Shown one piece after another: positions 1-8,263 of a stretch of DNA of 26,515 bases; the first letter of the stretch is position 1; each line of letters starts with the position of its first letter. Position numbers and translations under genes: made by a program. Origin of the DNA: an uncultured Christensenella sp. (GTDB taxonomy: Bacteria; Bacillota; Clostridia; Christensenellales; UBA3700); assembly GCA_910584035.1 (NCBI GenBank), contig CAJTZR010000014.1, forward strand, positions 1 through 26,515. Reading direction: 5' to 3'. The notes below the pieces were generated by a model. It worked only from the letters and a program-made list of their open reading frames with translations, searched no databases and had not been told where the DNA came from.

Positions 1-26
1 TACCCCCGATTTTCGGTGGGTATTTT
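1..26 (+). terminator. Rho-independent terminator-like hairpin at window edge
   Basis: The stem TACCC/GGGTA encloses an inner CCGA/TCGG stem with a 3-base loop and one bulged T, and TTTT follows. It most likely ends a plus-strand gene lying left of the window. The true 5' limit is cut off by the window edge. Confidence 0.55.
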
Positions 27-70
27 CAAAAAATCGACTTTTTACAAAATCTTGACTTTACAAAAAACTA

Positions 71-107
71 AACAAGGCAAAATATTTCATTTTGCCTTGT
101 TGTTTTT
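71..107 (+). terminator. Strong plus-strand Rho-independent terminator
   Basis: Perfect 13-base arms (71-83 and 89-101) with a 5-base loop are followed by GTTTTT. It is the second terminator in tandem after the hairpin at 1-26, so an upstream plus-strand gene outside the window is well insulated. A short palindrome AAGCCACTTAGTGGCTT follows at 130-146; it has no U-tract and its role is unknown. Confidence 0.8.
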
Positions 108-251
108 ATTAGTTACTTTTTGATTTTTCAAGCCACTTAGTGGCTTAAAATAAACTTTATTATATATTAACTTATAAAAGCAAGTATATAAACAATTAAA
201 GTAACTACTCGTAAGATTACAAAATTTAACTTATAAAGTATTGCTTTATAA

Positions 252-284
252 AAATAACAAGATACACAATGTATCTTGTTATTT
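252..284 (-). terminator. Terminator of the ade operon
   Basis: Perfect 15-base inverted arms (252-266 and 270-284) with a 3-base loop lie about 30 bases past the stop of the 433-residue gene. On the minus strand the stem is followed by TTTTATAAAG. It is the expected end of the ade plus hypothetical transcript; a stem this long could also stop plus-strand RNA. Confidence 0.75.
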
Positions 285-315
285 ATGTTGATATATGATT
301 TTTAATTATACAAGA

Positions 316-1617
316 TTATTCCTCTTCGTCTGGTTCTTGTCCATATTCCTCACGTGAGAATTTATCCACAAAGTTATTGTCAGCTTTTTTGGCAACTAGG
401 TATAAGAATAGTGCCAAATAACAGTCTGCAAGTTGCGAACATACAGCTTCGCCGTGCAAAAAGCGATATTGATTGCAACCTTGTATAGTATACTTAAAGT
501 TCTTTTTAAAATTTTTCTCGATTTCTTTCATTCTTACTTTTGCCCATTCACGAGGGGTAATTTCATTCACATCGCTAATACCTAAACAAAAAGCGAATAT
601 ATCCATTACATACAAAGCAGATTCGTTAACTTTACCGCCTCTCATTCCATCAGGATAAATCACTCCACCTTGAGGGCGATTTTTCTTGTCATAAATTGTA
701 AACAGACCAGTTTTACGTCCGTCATCATTTGTTGTGCTTGAATAAAATGCAGAATAAATTTGCTTAAAATTACGAGTCACACCACTTGGCAAATCTTGTT
801 CCGCAATTTTAGAAAAGATAAAAGCTTTAATACCAACACCAATATAGCTAATAGCAAATGGACTACGAGTATCAAACCTATACAAAAGCATATCCTCTGC
901 CACATTGTAGCCTTGCATATCGCCATCGTCTTTTGATGAGAAACAAGCTCTATATGCTAAAATTGCCTTTTCACGCAATTCGGCAGAAAGTGAATTTTTA
1001 CTAATCATTACACTTGCAAGATATAACAAATTTGCATTATCCATATTTACTATTGTTTGGCACTCAAATAAATCATTACTACTACCATCTGGACTAAAGT
1101 TGTAATTTATTTCATAATCTTTAGCTTTTTTAATTTCACTATTAAGCACATTTATAGCAAGTTGTTGGTCACGAATATTCAATTTATCCCAAACAAGCCA
1201 ACAAACATAGAGTAATTCTGTTACTACTTGCAAATGTTCGTCATTAAGTCCCCAACCACCGCTGATATTTGCACTATGGTGATACAAACAAGACCTCAAT
1301 AATTTCATATACCTATCTCTTGCAACAAAAAGCTTAAAGCCAACCTCACTTTCGTCATAAAACTTGAACTTGACACACGCCGCGATAGTTTTTGCTATAT
1401 AAACAGACTGCCTTATCATTCTATCATAAGGACCTTTCATTGCAAGGTATTCGTTTTTGCTTTCCTTGTTGAAGCCTTTACCTTTCCACCACTCATTTAA
1501 GCTGTACTTTACAAACTTGTTAATGATTTTGCCTAAATCTTCTGCTAAATCACCGCCCAATGGTTCTGGTTCTACTTGACTCCATTCAATTTTTTTAATA
1601 TCTTTTATATTCAACAT
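316..1617 (-). CDS. Hypothetical 433-residue protein coupled to adenine deaminase
   Basis: I do not recognise this family. The protein looks soluble and mostly helical, with no signal peptide and no membrane segment. It is rich in aromatic residues (WW near residue 43, a HH pair near 114) and ends in an acidic tail (PDEEE). Spaced helices with Trp and Tyr recall alpha/alpha-barrel proteins, but no diagnostic motif supports that. The ATG overlaps the ade stop by seven bases (ATGTTGA, 1611-1617), so the two proteins are almost certainly co-translated. The Shine-Dalgarno is weak (GGAAGAG inside the ade 3' end), which fits coupling. A terminator at 252-284 ends the unit. A role in purine or nucleoside use is guilt by association only. 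Confidence 0.8.
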   Translation of the reverse strand: MLNIKDIKKIEWSQVEPEPLGGDLAEDLGKIINKFVKYSLNEWWKGKGFNKESKNEYLAMKGPYDRMIRQSVYIAKTIAACVKFKFYDESEVGFKLFVARDRYMKLLRSCLYHHSANISGGWGLNDEHLQVVTELLYVCWLVWDKLNIRDQQLAINVLNSEIKKAKDYEINYNFSPDGSSNDLFECQTIVNMDNANLLYLASVMISKNSLSAELREKAILAYRACFSSKDDGDMQGYNVAEDMLLYRFDTRSPFAISYIGVGIKAFIFSKIAEQDLPSGVTRNFKQIYSAFYSSTTNDDGRKTGLFTIYDKKNRPQGGVIYPDGMRGGKVNESALYVMDIFAFCLGISDVNEITPREWAKVRMKEIEKNFKKNFKYTIQGCNQYRFLHGEAVCSQLADCYLALFLYLVAKKADNNFVDKFSREEYGQEPDEEE

Positions 1618-3323
1618 TGCTCTTCCACCTCTATTGGTACAAACTTAAATGTTTTATAATCAAATAAACCTTTATCACTAATTTTTAGTTCTGGGATAAC
1701 TACCAATGCCATAAAAGATAACGTCATAAATGGCTCAACATTAGGACTAACTTTTAAAGTTGATAAAGCAAACTTATTCAATCTATCTGTTTTTTGTGCA
1801 ATGTAATCAATATCGCAGTCGCTCATTAAACCTGCAATAGGTAGTTCCAAAGTGTCATAAACTTTGCCGTTATGCACAGCTGTCATACCACCGCCAACTC
1901 TCTTTATTTCGTTCACCGCAAGTAGCATATCTTTATCATTATCACCGCAAACGATAATATTATGACTATCGTGTGAAATACTTATTGCCACCGCACCATT
2001 AGTTATGCCATACCCCTCAATTAAACCGATACCAATGTTACCAGTACTTTTGTGTCTTTCAAATACACAGATTTTAGATATTCCCTCTGTCTTAAAATAT
2101 TCGCCGTCTTTGACATTTACCTTACGCACTAAGCTAGAAGTTGTAACATTATGCGGTTCAATGCCGATAACTCTAACTTTGTCACTATTTAATTTAAGCC
2201 TAAAGTCCTCAATCTTAATATCCTTACAATGTACAGTATTGCGTGTTGCTATATCAAATAAACTCTTTGCCTCAAAAAGTGCTTTTCCGTCTTTTGCAAC
2301 AAGTACACCTTTTTTATAAACTTGCAGAATATTAAACTCGTAAATATCATCAAGCACAACTATATCGGCTATTTTCCCAGGAGCTAAAGCACCTCTATCC
2401 TCAAGTTTATAGCACTCTGCCGCATTTAATGTAGCCATTGTAATAGCATCTACTGGCGATAGTCCCATCTGTATTGCAATTTTAATATTGTTATTAATAT
2501 GTCCTATAGTTTGCAACTCATAAACTTGTTTATCGTCAGTGCAAAATACCAAACGCCTTAAAGTTTTGCTGTTGATAACTCTAAACAAATCTCGCAAGTT
2601 TTTTGTAGCACTTCCTTCTCTAACAAGCACATACATACCACGCCTTAATTTAGCACAAGCCTCTTGCAATTCCACACATTCGTGGTCGGTAGTTATACCC
2701 GCAGAGACATATGCATTTAACTCTTTGCCTTGAGCAAGCGGAAAGTGTCCGTCAACAATTACACCCCGATTTTTGGCGTGTTTTAGTTTATTTAATACAT
2801 CTTTATCTCTATAAATAACGCCTGGAGCATTCATAAATTCCCCTACGCCGTGGCAAACATTTAACAAGTTATCCACGCCATTGGCATCTATGGTTGCACC
2901 ATTACTTTCATATGGAGTAGATGGCACACAACTTGGTGCCATAAAGATAGCATCAAAAGGTGTTTGTTTGCTTTCGTTTATCATATAAAGCACACCTTGC
3001 TCACCGCATACATTTGCTATCTCGTGAGGGTCACAAATACCAGTAGTTGTACCCCAAGGTAATACAGCTTTTGCAAAGTTAGCAGGTGAAAGCATTGTAC
3101 TTTCAATATGTAAATGTCCGTCAATAAACCCTGGTGACAAATACTTGCCTTGCATATTTTCCTCTACCAAACCAGAATATTCACCTATCCCAGCAATGTA
3201 GCCGTCACAAATAGCAATATCAGCGACTTCAATTTCGCCAGTGTAAACATTAATAATATTACCGCTTTTTAAAACCAAATCGGCTTTTTCCTCACCCATT
3301 GCTACTGTTATTAATCTTTCCAT
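1611..3323 (-). CDS. ade: Adenine deaminase
   Basis: Hydrolytic deaminase of the amidohydrolase superfamily that converts adenine to hypoxanthine and ammonia in purine salvage (cytoplasmic). The 570 residues match the usual length for bacterial Ade. Visible motifs are the metal-binding GFIDGHLHIES at residues 65-75, the DPHEIANV segment near 98-105, a DGHFP motif and the TDDK segment of the catalytic domain. The C-terminal part has the family's ISHDSHNIIV and GGGM segments. The start ATG has GAGGAA at 3328-3333 just upstream, and a sigma-A promoter lies at 3344-3372, giving a leader of only about 15 bases with no room for a purine riboswitch. The gene is first in a two-gene operon and overlaps the next start by seven bases. 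Confidence 0.96.
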   Translation of the reverse strand: MERLITVAMGEEKADLVLKSGNIINVYTGEIEVADIAICDGYIAGIGEYSGLVEENMQGKYLSPGFIDGHLHIESTMLSPANFAKAVLPWGTTTGICDPHEIANVCGEQGVLYMINESKQTPFDAIFMAPSCVPSTPYESNGATIDANGVDNLLNVCHGVGEFMNAPGVIYRDKDVLNKLKHAKNRGVIVDGHFPLAQGKELNAYVSAGITTDHECVELQEACAKLRRGMYVLVREGSATKNLRDLFRVINSKTLRRLVFCTDDKQVYELQTIGHINNNIKIAIQMGLSPVDAITMATLNAAECYKLEDRGALAPGKIADIVVLDDIYEFNILQVYKKGVLVAKDGKALFEAKSLFDIATRNTVHCKDIKIEDFRLKLNSDKVRVIGIEPHNVTTSSLVRKVNVKDGEYFKTEGISKICVFERHKSTGNIGIGLIEGYGITNGAVAISISHDSHNIIVCGDNDKDMLLAVNEIKRVGGGMTAVHNGKVYDTLELPIAGLMSDCDIDYIAQKTDRLNKFALSTLKVSPNVEPFMTLSFMALVVIPELKISDKGLFDYKTFKFVPIEVEEQC

Positions 3324-3343
3324 ACTTTCCTCATTGCCCTTTT

Positions 3344-3372
3344 ATTTTATCATTAATACCTCTTAAAGTCAA
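3344..3372 (-). promoter_or_regulatory. Sigma-A promoter of ade
   Basis: On the minus strand, TTGACT (3372-3367) and TAAAAT (3349-3344) are separated by 17 bases. Transcription would begin near 3337, leaving a leader of about 15 bases that is mostly the ribosome binding site. Confidence 0.7.
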
Positions 3373-3431
3373 GATAAAAGTTCCTTTTACCCTAATTGCA
3401 AAATGCGTTTTACTGCAAAATAATGACAATT

Positions 3432-3493
3432 TTGCTAAAAGTAAATAAAAACTTTTATACCTCGCATAAAGACAAACCTTAGTCGCATACAAT
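3432..3493 (+). promoter_or_regulatory. Candidate promoters of the small Cys-rich gene
   Basis: Two candidates overlap here. One is sigma-A-like: TTGCTA (3432-3437), 18 bases, TATACC (3456-3461). The other is a CATACAAT box at 3486-3493 with ATA 17 bases upstream (3466-3468), which matches the consensus of the sporulation factor sigma-E. The second would start RNA just at the Shine-Dalgarno (3501-3507), giving a very short leader. Which one is used cannot be told from sequence. Confidence 0.35.
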
Positions 3494-3515
3494 ATACCCT
3501 AAGGAGGATGATTTG

Positions 3516-4061
3516 ATGGATTTAGATTTAATGCCCTCAGACGAGCAAATTAATATGATGAATAAAGAATATAACGAGTTGCACCGCCGTAAAAACTTGC
3601 TTTGTACAGATTGCAAGCAAACTTGTTCTTTGCCACCTACACAACCAATATCGCTTTGCAAAAGCAAAAAATGTGGAACCGACCCAAAACAAACAAAATT
3701 ATTTGAGCGTATATATTTTGCACAGCAAGACTTGATAATGGCACTTAAGCAACTATATACTACTGCTCCACACAATGTTAAAGATGATATAGCGGATATT
3801 ATTAAATTGAAAAAGACTGATTCCAATTTAGCATTAAAATGTTATTATAGCGTTACAGATAATAAAATCAGCTATGCACCAATATTAAGCCACGAGGAAG
3901 ATTATTGTAGATTGCTTAAAAAAATCATCTCAATGCAAAAGCAACTTTTACTTATGCTTAATAAAACCAAATATATGTGTGCGTACAGCAAAAAGATTAT
4001 TCAAAATGAATGGACAGTAAGCTACATACTGACAACTATAGGAATGTATTGCAGATTTTAA
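3516..4061 (+). CDS. Small hypothetical protein with clustered cysteines
   Basis: A protein of about 181 residues, divergent from ade. I do not recognise the family. The N-terminal third has two cysteine pairs or triplets (CTDCKQTC, then CKSKKC) that could bind metal or form disulfides. The remainder is predicted helical (FERIYFAQQDLIMAL, then a Lys/Leu-rich helix near residues 130-150). The layout loosely recalls small helical spore coat proteins, which would fit the CATACAAT box upstream, but that is speculation. The start is set by an excellent AAGGAGG at 3501-3507 eight bases before ATG 3516; the in-frame TTG three bases earlier is too close. It stands alone, and the next hairpin downstream is at 4238-4267. 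Confidence 0.7.
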   Translation: MDLDLMPSDEQINMMNKEYNELHRRKNLLCTDCKQTCSLPPTQPISLCKSKKCGTDPKQTKLFERIYFAQQDLIMALKQLYTTAPHNVKDDIADIIKLKKTDSNLALKCYYSVTDNKISYAPILSHEEDYCRLLKKIISMQKQLLLMLNKTKYMCAYSKKIIQNEWTVSYILTTIGMYCRF

Positions 4062-4237
4062 TTTAAAATGTATATTGCTTAATTGATATGTTGTGGATAT
4101 TAAAATATTAATAAAACAATTAAATATTTACTTACAAAAATATTATTAGCAAAATTATATTAAAAAAGATATATTTTCAATCGCATTTGAAAATCAAACA
4201 TTCTAATTTTATTAAAAGTTTGCAAAAACTATCAAAA

Positions 4238-4267
4238 ATCGGCACTAATCACTTTTTTAGTGCCGAT
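4238..4267 (-). terminator. Terminator of the cysE-cysS-GH26 unit
   Basis: Perfect 11-base arms ATCGGCACTAA (4238-4248) and its complement (4257-4267) enclose an 8-base loop. On the minus strand the hairpin is followed by TTTTTGATAGTTTTT, a good U-tract. It lies about 300 bases past the GH26 stop, on the far side of the GH26 relic, and could also stop the plus-strand gene at 3516-4061. Confidence 0.7.
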
Positions 4268-4304
4268 ATATTGTTAATTTACAATGCAATTAATATTATT
4301 GTAT

Positions 4305-4435
4305 TAATTTTCTATATAATACTTTCTCTAGTATAAAATCTCTTTCGCTAGAATTTACGCTGTATCTTTTTCACAAACAAATTCTACACCAAGTAATATA
4401 GAAAAGCCGTTTAGTTTTCTTTTTTCCACATTTAC
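4305..4435 (-). pseudogene. Decayed 3' fragment of a second GH26 gene
   Basis: This stretch aligns by eye, with few gaps, to the intact GH26 gene at about 4648-4773. Shared words include AAAATCTCTTTCGC, GTATCTTTTTC, CTACACCAAGT and ATATAGAAAAGCC. It corresponds to GH26 residues about 317-362 (MWKK..FYITW..FVCEKD). Frame shifts and in-frame stops break it: TGG becomes TAG at the Trp of the ITW motif, and indels lie in the AAAAAG run. It has no start, so it is a relic of a tandem or partial duplication. I see no further homology past either edge. Confidence 0.8.
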
Positions 4436-4569
4436 TTATGATAATAACTTATTGCAAGCAAATTGCAAACCACTATTAGACAGCATTATTTCTCTTAATT
4501 TATTAGTTATTTTTTATTCTATCCTTAGTATCTCAACATAGACATAATGTTGTTTACAAATTTCATATT

Positions 4570-5718
4570 TTAACCTTTCCAATTTAAATTGCCTAAATGT
4601 ATAGCTTTATCGCTATTATATACAGCTTTCAATTCCTCTTTTGTGCTGTAATTTTCCGCATACTCTGGTAGAAAATCTCTTTCGCCAGCATTAACACTTG
4701 TATCTTTTTCGCAAACAAATTCCCTACACCAAGTTATATAGAAAAGCCATTTAGTGTTCTTTTTCCACATTCTATCTACATTAGGCACAAAATCTACTTC
4801 ACTCATACAAATCATTTTGTTTTTAGATATTGAATATGTTTGTCTAAACCTTTTTGAATTTGAGGTATCCTTTAAATATTCCTTTCTTAAATCTTTGCCA
4901 TAGTAGTAAGGGTCGTCACCTAACATATCGCATTTATCGTCACCAACGTACCACTCACCACCCTTTTGAGGATTAGTTACCCATATCAAGTTATTAAGTT
5001 TATGGTAATTTGTCATTCTGTCATACATAATGTTCCACAGCTCAACATATTCTTTACCGCTATCAGCACCCCACCAAAACCAACCACCACTTGCCTCGTG
5101 CAGTGGTCGCCATAAAACTGGAATATCCAAGTCGGCAAGCTCTTTCAATTTATTTGCTATTGTATCAATATTATCAACTAAAGTCTTGTACCCCGCAGAG
5201 TTTTTATCATAAATAACATTTTTTAATCTAAAATTAGTTTTATCAGTATAAAAATGTGATTGGTCACCTTGCACAATTGGAGAGTTCCAATGCCAAGTTA
5301 ATAAAACTATTCCGCCTCGATTATAAATTTCCTTTGCTTGGTCAATGCTATAGTTTTCATCAGGACTATATAAAGCTTTTTCCAAGTCCAAACCGATTAT
5401 TGCGGGATATTTGCCAGTAACTTTATAAACTGCTTGAATCTCTGTGGCTTTGTACACAGACATATATCCGTTTTCGTCTTTGAACATATCTTTATCATAA
5501 CCAGCATATTCGTTAACAAACTGACCAGTAATTAAACTTTTGCCATAGTTAGCTAATAAAAAATCATATAGCTTAACAGCATTTTCACTAGCGTTTGGAT
5601 TGATTAACTTTTTATCAACTTTGTCATAATGATTTTTTGGAATACAACCAACCAAACTTACAATAAGCAAAGTTAGCATAATCATACTTAAAGCTACTTT
5701 AAAAACTCTTTTTCTCAT
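4570..5718 (-). CDS. GH26 beta-mannanase-like lipoprotein
   Basis: A glycoside hydrolase family 26 protein of 382 residues, expected to cut beta-1,4-mannan-type or related plant polysaccharides outside the cell. The N-terminus is a lipoprotein signal (basic MRKR, hydrophobic core, lipobox LVGC with Cys25), so it should be anchored to the outer face of the membrane. The family motif WRPLHE..GGWFWWG has the likely acid/base Glu208, and MSEVDFVPN has the likely nucleophile Glu307. TWHWNSP near residue 141 is also typical. No carbohydrate-binding module is present. It lies 56 bases after cysS on the same strand with no terminator between, so it may be co-transcribed with cysteine genes, an odd pairing. 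Substrate specificity within GH26 cannot be read from sequence. Confidence 0.92.
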   Translation of the reverse strand: MRKRVFKVALSMIMLTLLIVSLVGCIPKNHYDKVDKKLINPNASENAVKLYDFLLANYGKSLITGQFVNEYAGYDKDMFKDENGYMSVYKATEIQAVYKVTGKYPAIIGLDLEKALYSPDENYSIDQAKEIYNRGGIVLLTWHWNSPIVQGDQSHFYTDKTNFRLKNVIYDKNSAGYKTLVDNIDTIANKLKELADLDIPVLWRPLHEASGGWFWWGADSGKEYVELWNIMYDRMTNYHKLNNLIWVTNPQKGGEWYVGDDKCDMLGDDPYYYGKDLRKEYLKDTSNSKRFRQTYSISKNKMICMSEVDFVPNVDRMWKKNTKWLFYITWCREFVCEKDTSVNAGERDFLPEYAENYSTKEELKAVYNSDKAIHLGNLNWKG

Positions 5719-5734
5719 AATTTACCTTTTAATA

Positions 5735-5748
5735 CCGATTTTTGATAG
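5735..5748. repeat. Inverted repeat flanking the GH26 region (right copy)
   Basis: CCGATTTTTGATAG is the exact reverse complement of CTATCAAAAATCGG at 4229-4242. With flanking A/T runs the match reaches about 19 of 20 bases. The two copies bracket the GH26 gene and its relic. The left copy overlaps the terminator at 4238-4267. Confidence 0.55.
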
Positions 5749-5774
5749 CTTTTTAACTTATTTTAGCACAAAAT

Positions 5775-7166
5775 TTAAATCTTTTTAAGTTCATAGCCGT
5801 CCTTGCTATCAAGTATATTGTAACCTAATGCTGTAATCTTACCTCTTAGCTCGTCAGCCTTTGCCCAATTCTTTTCTTGCTTTGCAAGTTTTCTTTCCTC
5901 TGCAAGAGCAACTACCTCGTCTGGGAAATTGTCCTCAATATCCTTTAAAAATTCCTCAACTTTATCCAATGATAAACCAAGTACTTTATCCATTTCCAAC
6001 GCTAGTTTGTAAACATCTGAGCATAGTGGCAGTTTAGTCATTTTCCACAACACACCCAATGCCATAGGTATATTGATATCGTCATTAATAGCTGCATCAA
6101 ACTCGTCTTTGAATGATTTTAAAGTATCCTCGTCAACCAAAGCCAAACCATAGCTATGACTTCTTAAATAACCACACAATCTTATATAAGCTACTTTTGC
6201 AGCATTCATACCCTCAAAAGTAAAGTTTAATTTTTTCCTATAATGAGCATTTAAGCAAAAATATCTAAACACCATAGGACTATACCCCATTTCCTCAAGT
6301 TGAGCGATTGTGTAAGTATTTCCAAGGCTTTTACTCATCTTGCCATTGTCAACAAGCATAAATTCACCGTGCATCCAATAATCTACAGATTTTTTACCAG
6401 TTAATGCCTCATTTTGAGCAATCTCATTTTCGTGGTGAACTGGAATATGGTCAACACCGCCAGTGTGAATATCAAACACTTGACCTAAATACTTTTGGCT
6501 CATTGCGGAACACTCAATATGCCAGCCAGGGTATCCCATTCCCCAAGGGCTTTGCCATTGTTGGATATGATTAGGGTCTGCCTTTTTCCAAACCGCAAAG
6601 TCTTGCGGATTGCGTTTTTCGCTATTAACCTCTACTCTTGCACCAGCAATTTGCTCTTCAAGATTCAGTCTTGAAAGCTCGCCATACTTAGGAAATTTAC
6701 TAATATCAAAATAAACGCCGTCACTTGTCTCATACGCAAAACCACTATCAACTAGCCTTTTAACATAATCAATCATATCGTCAATATGTTCTGTTGCCTT
6801 TGCCAAAATCTCTGGTAAACCAATATTAAGCTTAGCCAAATCAGTCATAAAGATATTTGTATAAAAATCGGCAATCTCCTTTGGTGTTTTACCAGTTTCC
6901 TTTGCACGTTTATCCATTTTATCCTCGCCCTCATCGCCGTCACTAGTCAAATGTCCAACATCAGTAATATTCATTACTCCTTTTAATTTATATCCGTCAT
7001 ACTTAAGTACTCTACGTAACAAGTCCATAAATACATATGTTCTTAAGTTACCAATATGAGCGTAGTTATACACTGTTGGTCCGCAAGAATACATAGTAAT
7101 CTCACCTTGTTTTAATTCCTTAAATTCCTCTTTTTTTCTACTTAAAGTGTTATAAACTTTTAACAT
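5775..7166 (-). CDS. cysS: Cysteinyl-tRNA synthetase
   Basis: Class I synthetase that charges tRNA-Cys with cysteine using ATP, 463 residues, the normal length. The signature HIGN is at residues 37-40 within YNYAHIGNLRTY, and KMSKS is at 276-280. Zinc ligands expected from the E. coli enzyme are present: Cys28, Cys219, His244 and Glu248. The N-terminus reads MLKVYNTLSR as in many Firmicutes CysS. The start ATG is preceded by AGAGGTG. It lies 83 bases downstream of cysE on the same strand; cysE-cysS is a common Firmicutes pair controlled by a Cys T-box, which is present upstream at 8228-8425. No terminator separates it from the GH26 gene. Confidence 0.97.
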   Translation of the reverse strand: MLKVYNTLSRKKEEFKELKQGEITMYSCGPTVYNYAHIGNLRTYVFMDLLRRVLKYDGYKLKGVMNITDVGHLTSDGDEGEDKMDKRAKETGKTPKEIADFYTNIFMTDLAKLNIGLPEILAKATEHIDDMIDYVKRLVDSGFAYETSDGVYFDISKFPKYGELSRLNLEEQIAGARVEVNSEKRNPQDFAVWKKADPNHIQQWQSPWGMGYPGWHIECSAMSQKYLGQVFDIHTGGVDHIPVHHENEIAQNEALTGKKSVDYWMHGEFMLVDNGKMSKSLGNTYTIAQLEEMGYSPMVFRYFCLNAHYRKKLNFTFEGMNAAKVAYIRLCGYLRSHSYGLALVDEDTLKSFKDEFDAAINDDINIPMALGVLWKMTKLPLCSDVYKLALEMDKVLGLSLDKVEEFLKDIEDNFPDEVVALAEERKLAKQEKNWAKADELRGKITALGYNILDSKDGYELKKI

Positions 7167-7249
7167 TTCGCACCTCTTTAAATTTACAAATACTTTTATT
7201 TTTTAATTAATTTGTTATTTTACTAGCAACAATACATTGCTATATTATC

Positions 7250-7996
7250 TTAATCATTATTTTTTGTTGTAATTTCGCTTTCTTTTTTATCTTGTTTATT
7301 CTTTTCACGTTTTTCAACTAACATTTGCAAATAAGCCTCGTCCTCAATGACATCTGTATTGCAAATTGAATACTTGCAAGACTCAATACCCAATTTTTCC
7401 TCAAGTACAGCAAGTCTTTTGCACAATCTTGAAAACTCTTGCAATACTGGGTCTGGAACGTTTTGGTTAAGGTCAATTTTTGTTTCGTGCCTTTTTACAA
7501 TTCTACCTGGAACGCCCACAACAGTGCTATGAGATGGCACGTCCTTTAAAACAACTGAACCAGCACCGATTTTGCTATACTCACCAATAGTAATAGGTCC
7601 TAAAACCTTTGCACCACTACTAATCATACAATTATTGCCAATAGTTGGGTGACGTTTTCCAATGTCTTTACCAGTACCGCCAAGGGTAACACCTTGATAA
7701 ATTGTTACATTGTCGCCAATCTCGCAAGTCTCACCAATTACCACACCAACGCCGTGGTCAATAAAAACACCTTGACCAATTTTTGCTGCAGGATGAATAT
7801 CAACCCCCGTTAGACGTCTAGTTTTTGCAGATATAAGTTCCGCTATTCCGTGCATATTATGCCTGTAAAACCAGTTAGCACGCCTATGCCTACGTATAGC
7901 CTTAAATCCACCATATGTTAAAAATACTATTAATTTACTTGTAGCGGCTGGGTCTCTATCCATTACCGCTTGTAAATCTGCTTTAAATTGTTTCAT
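7250..7996 (-). CDS. cysE: Serine O-acetyltransferase
   Basis: Transfers acetyl from acetyl-CoA to L-serine to give O-acetylserine, the committed step of cysteine synthesis. The 248 residues hold an N-terminal helical part with FLTYGGFKAIRRHR and then left-handed beta-helix hexapeptide repeats (about 65-170). The family motifs DHGVGVVIGET and GGTGK..KRHPTIG are intact and contain the catalytic His residues. A charged Lys/Glu-rich C-terminal tail after about residue 200 makes it somewhat longer than the typical Bacillus protein. Start ATG at 7996 follows AAAGGGG. Expression should rise when uncharged tRNA-Cys accumulates, through the T-box about 230 bases upstream of the ATG. Confidence 0.96.
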   Translation of the reverse strand: MKQFKADLQAVMDRDPAATSKLIVFLTYGGFKAIRRHRRANWFYRHNMHGIAELISAKTRRLTGVDIHPAAKIGQGVFIDHGVGVVIGETCEIGDNVTIYQGVTLGGTGKDIGKRHPTIGNNCMISSGAKVLGPITIGEYSKIGAGSVVLKDVPSHSTVVGVPGRIVKRHETKIDLNQNVPDPVLQEFSRLCKRLAVLEEKLGIESCKYSICNTDVIEDEAYLQMLVEKREKNKQDKKESEITTKNND

Positions 7997-8037
7997 TTTT
8001 ATTCTGCCCCTTTGATATAATAAATCACCTACAAAAT

Positions 8038-8143
8038 CATAGTTAATTAAATTTATTTAGATTAAATATTGTTGAACTTTGATTTTATTGAGGGAACACC
8101 TCTCAACCCATATCCAATATTATTAAAATTTTATTTAACTATG
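8038..8143 (-). repeat. Long imperfect inverted repeat in the cysE leader
   Basis: Arms of about 30 bases at 8038-8071 and 8115-8143 begin CATAGTTAA and end TTAACTATG, and meet at CAATATT/AATATTG. The inner part folds into TTGAG(A)GG/CC(C)TCAA. The element lies between the T-box terminator and the cysE start, so it is transcribed whenever the T-box reads through. It could be a processing or stability hairpin or a small MITE-like insertion; no target duplication is obvious. Confidence 0.5.
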
Positions 8144-8227
8144 TTTTTGCCCTATTAATTTATTTTGTAATATCACAAATTAATTAAATAAATTTACTGC
8201 TAAGTTTTAAAATAAAACTTATTTAAT

Positions 8228-8263
8228 AAAAAACACGGCATAACATAAAGACGCTATACCGTG
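8228..8263 (-). terminator. T-box intrinsic terminator
   Basis: CACGGTATAG (from 8263) pairs with TTATGCCGTG (ending 8234) in ten pairs including two G-U, followed by six U residues (8233-8228). The 5' arm overlaps the ACGG end of the T-box core, the usual mutually exclusive arrangement. Confidence 0.9.

Noticed and set aside
3324..3343. Purine riboswitch before ade
   Set aside because: The promoter leaves only about 15 bases of leader, too short for any aptamer.
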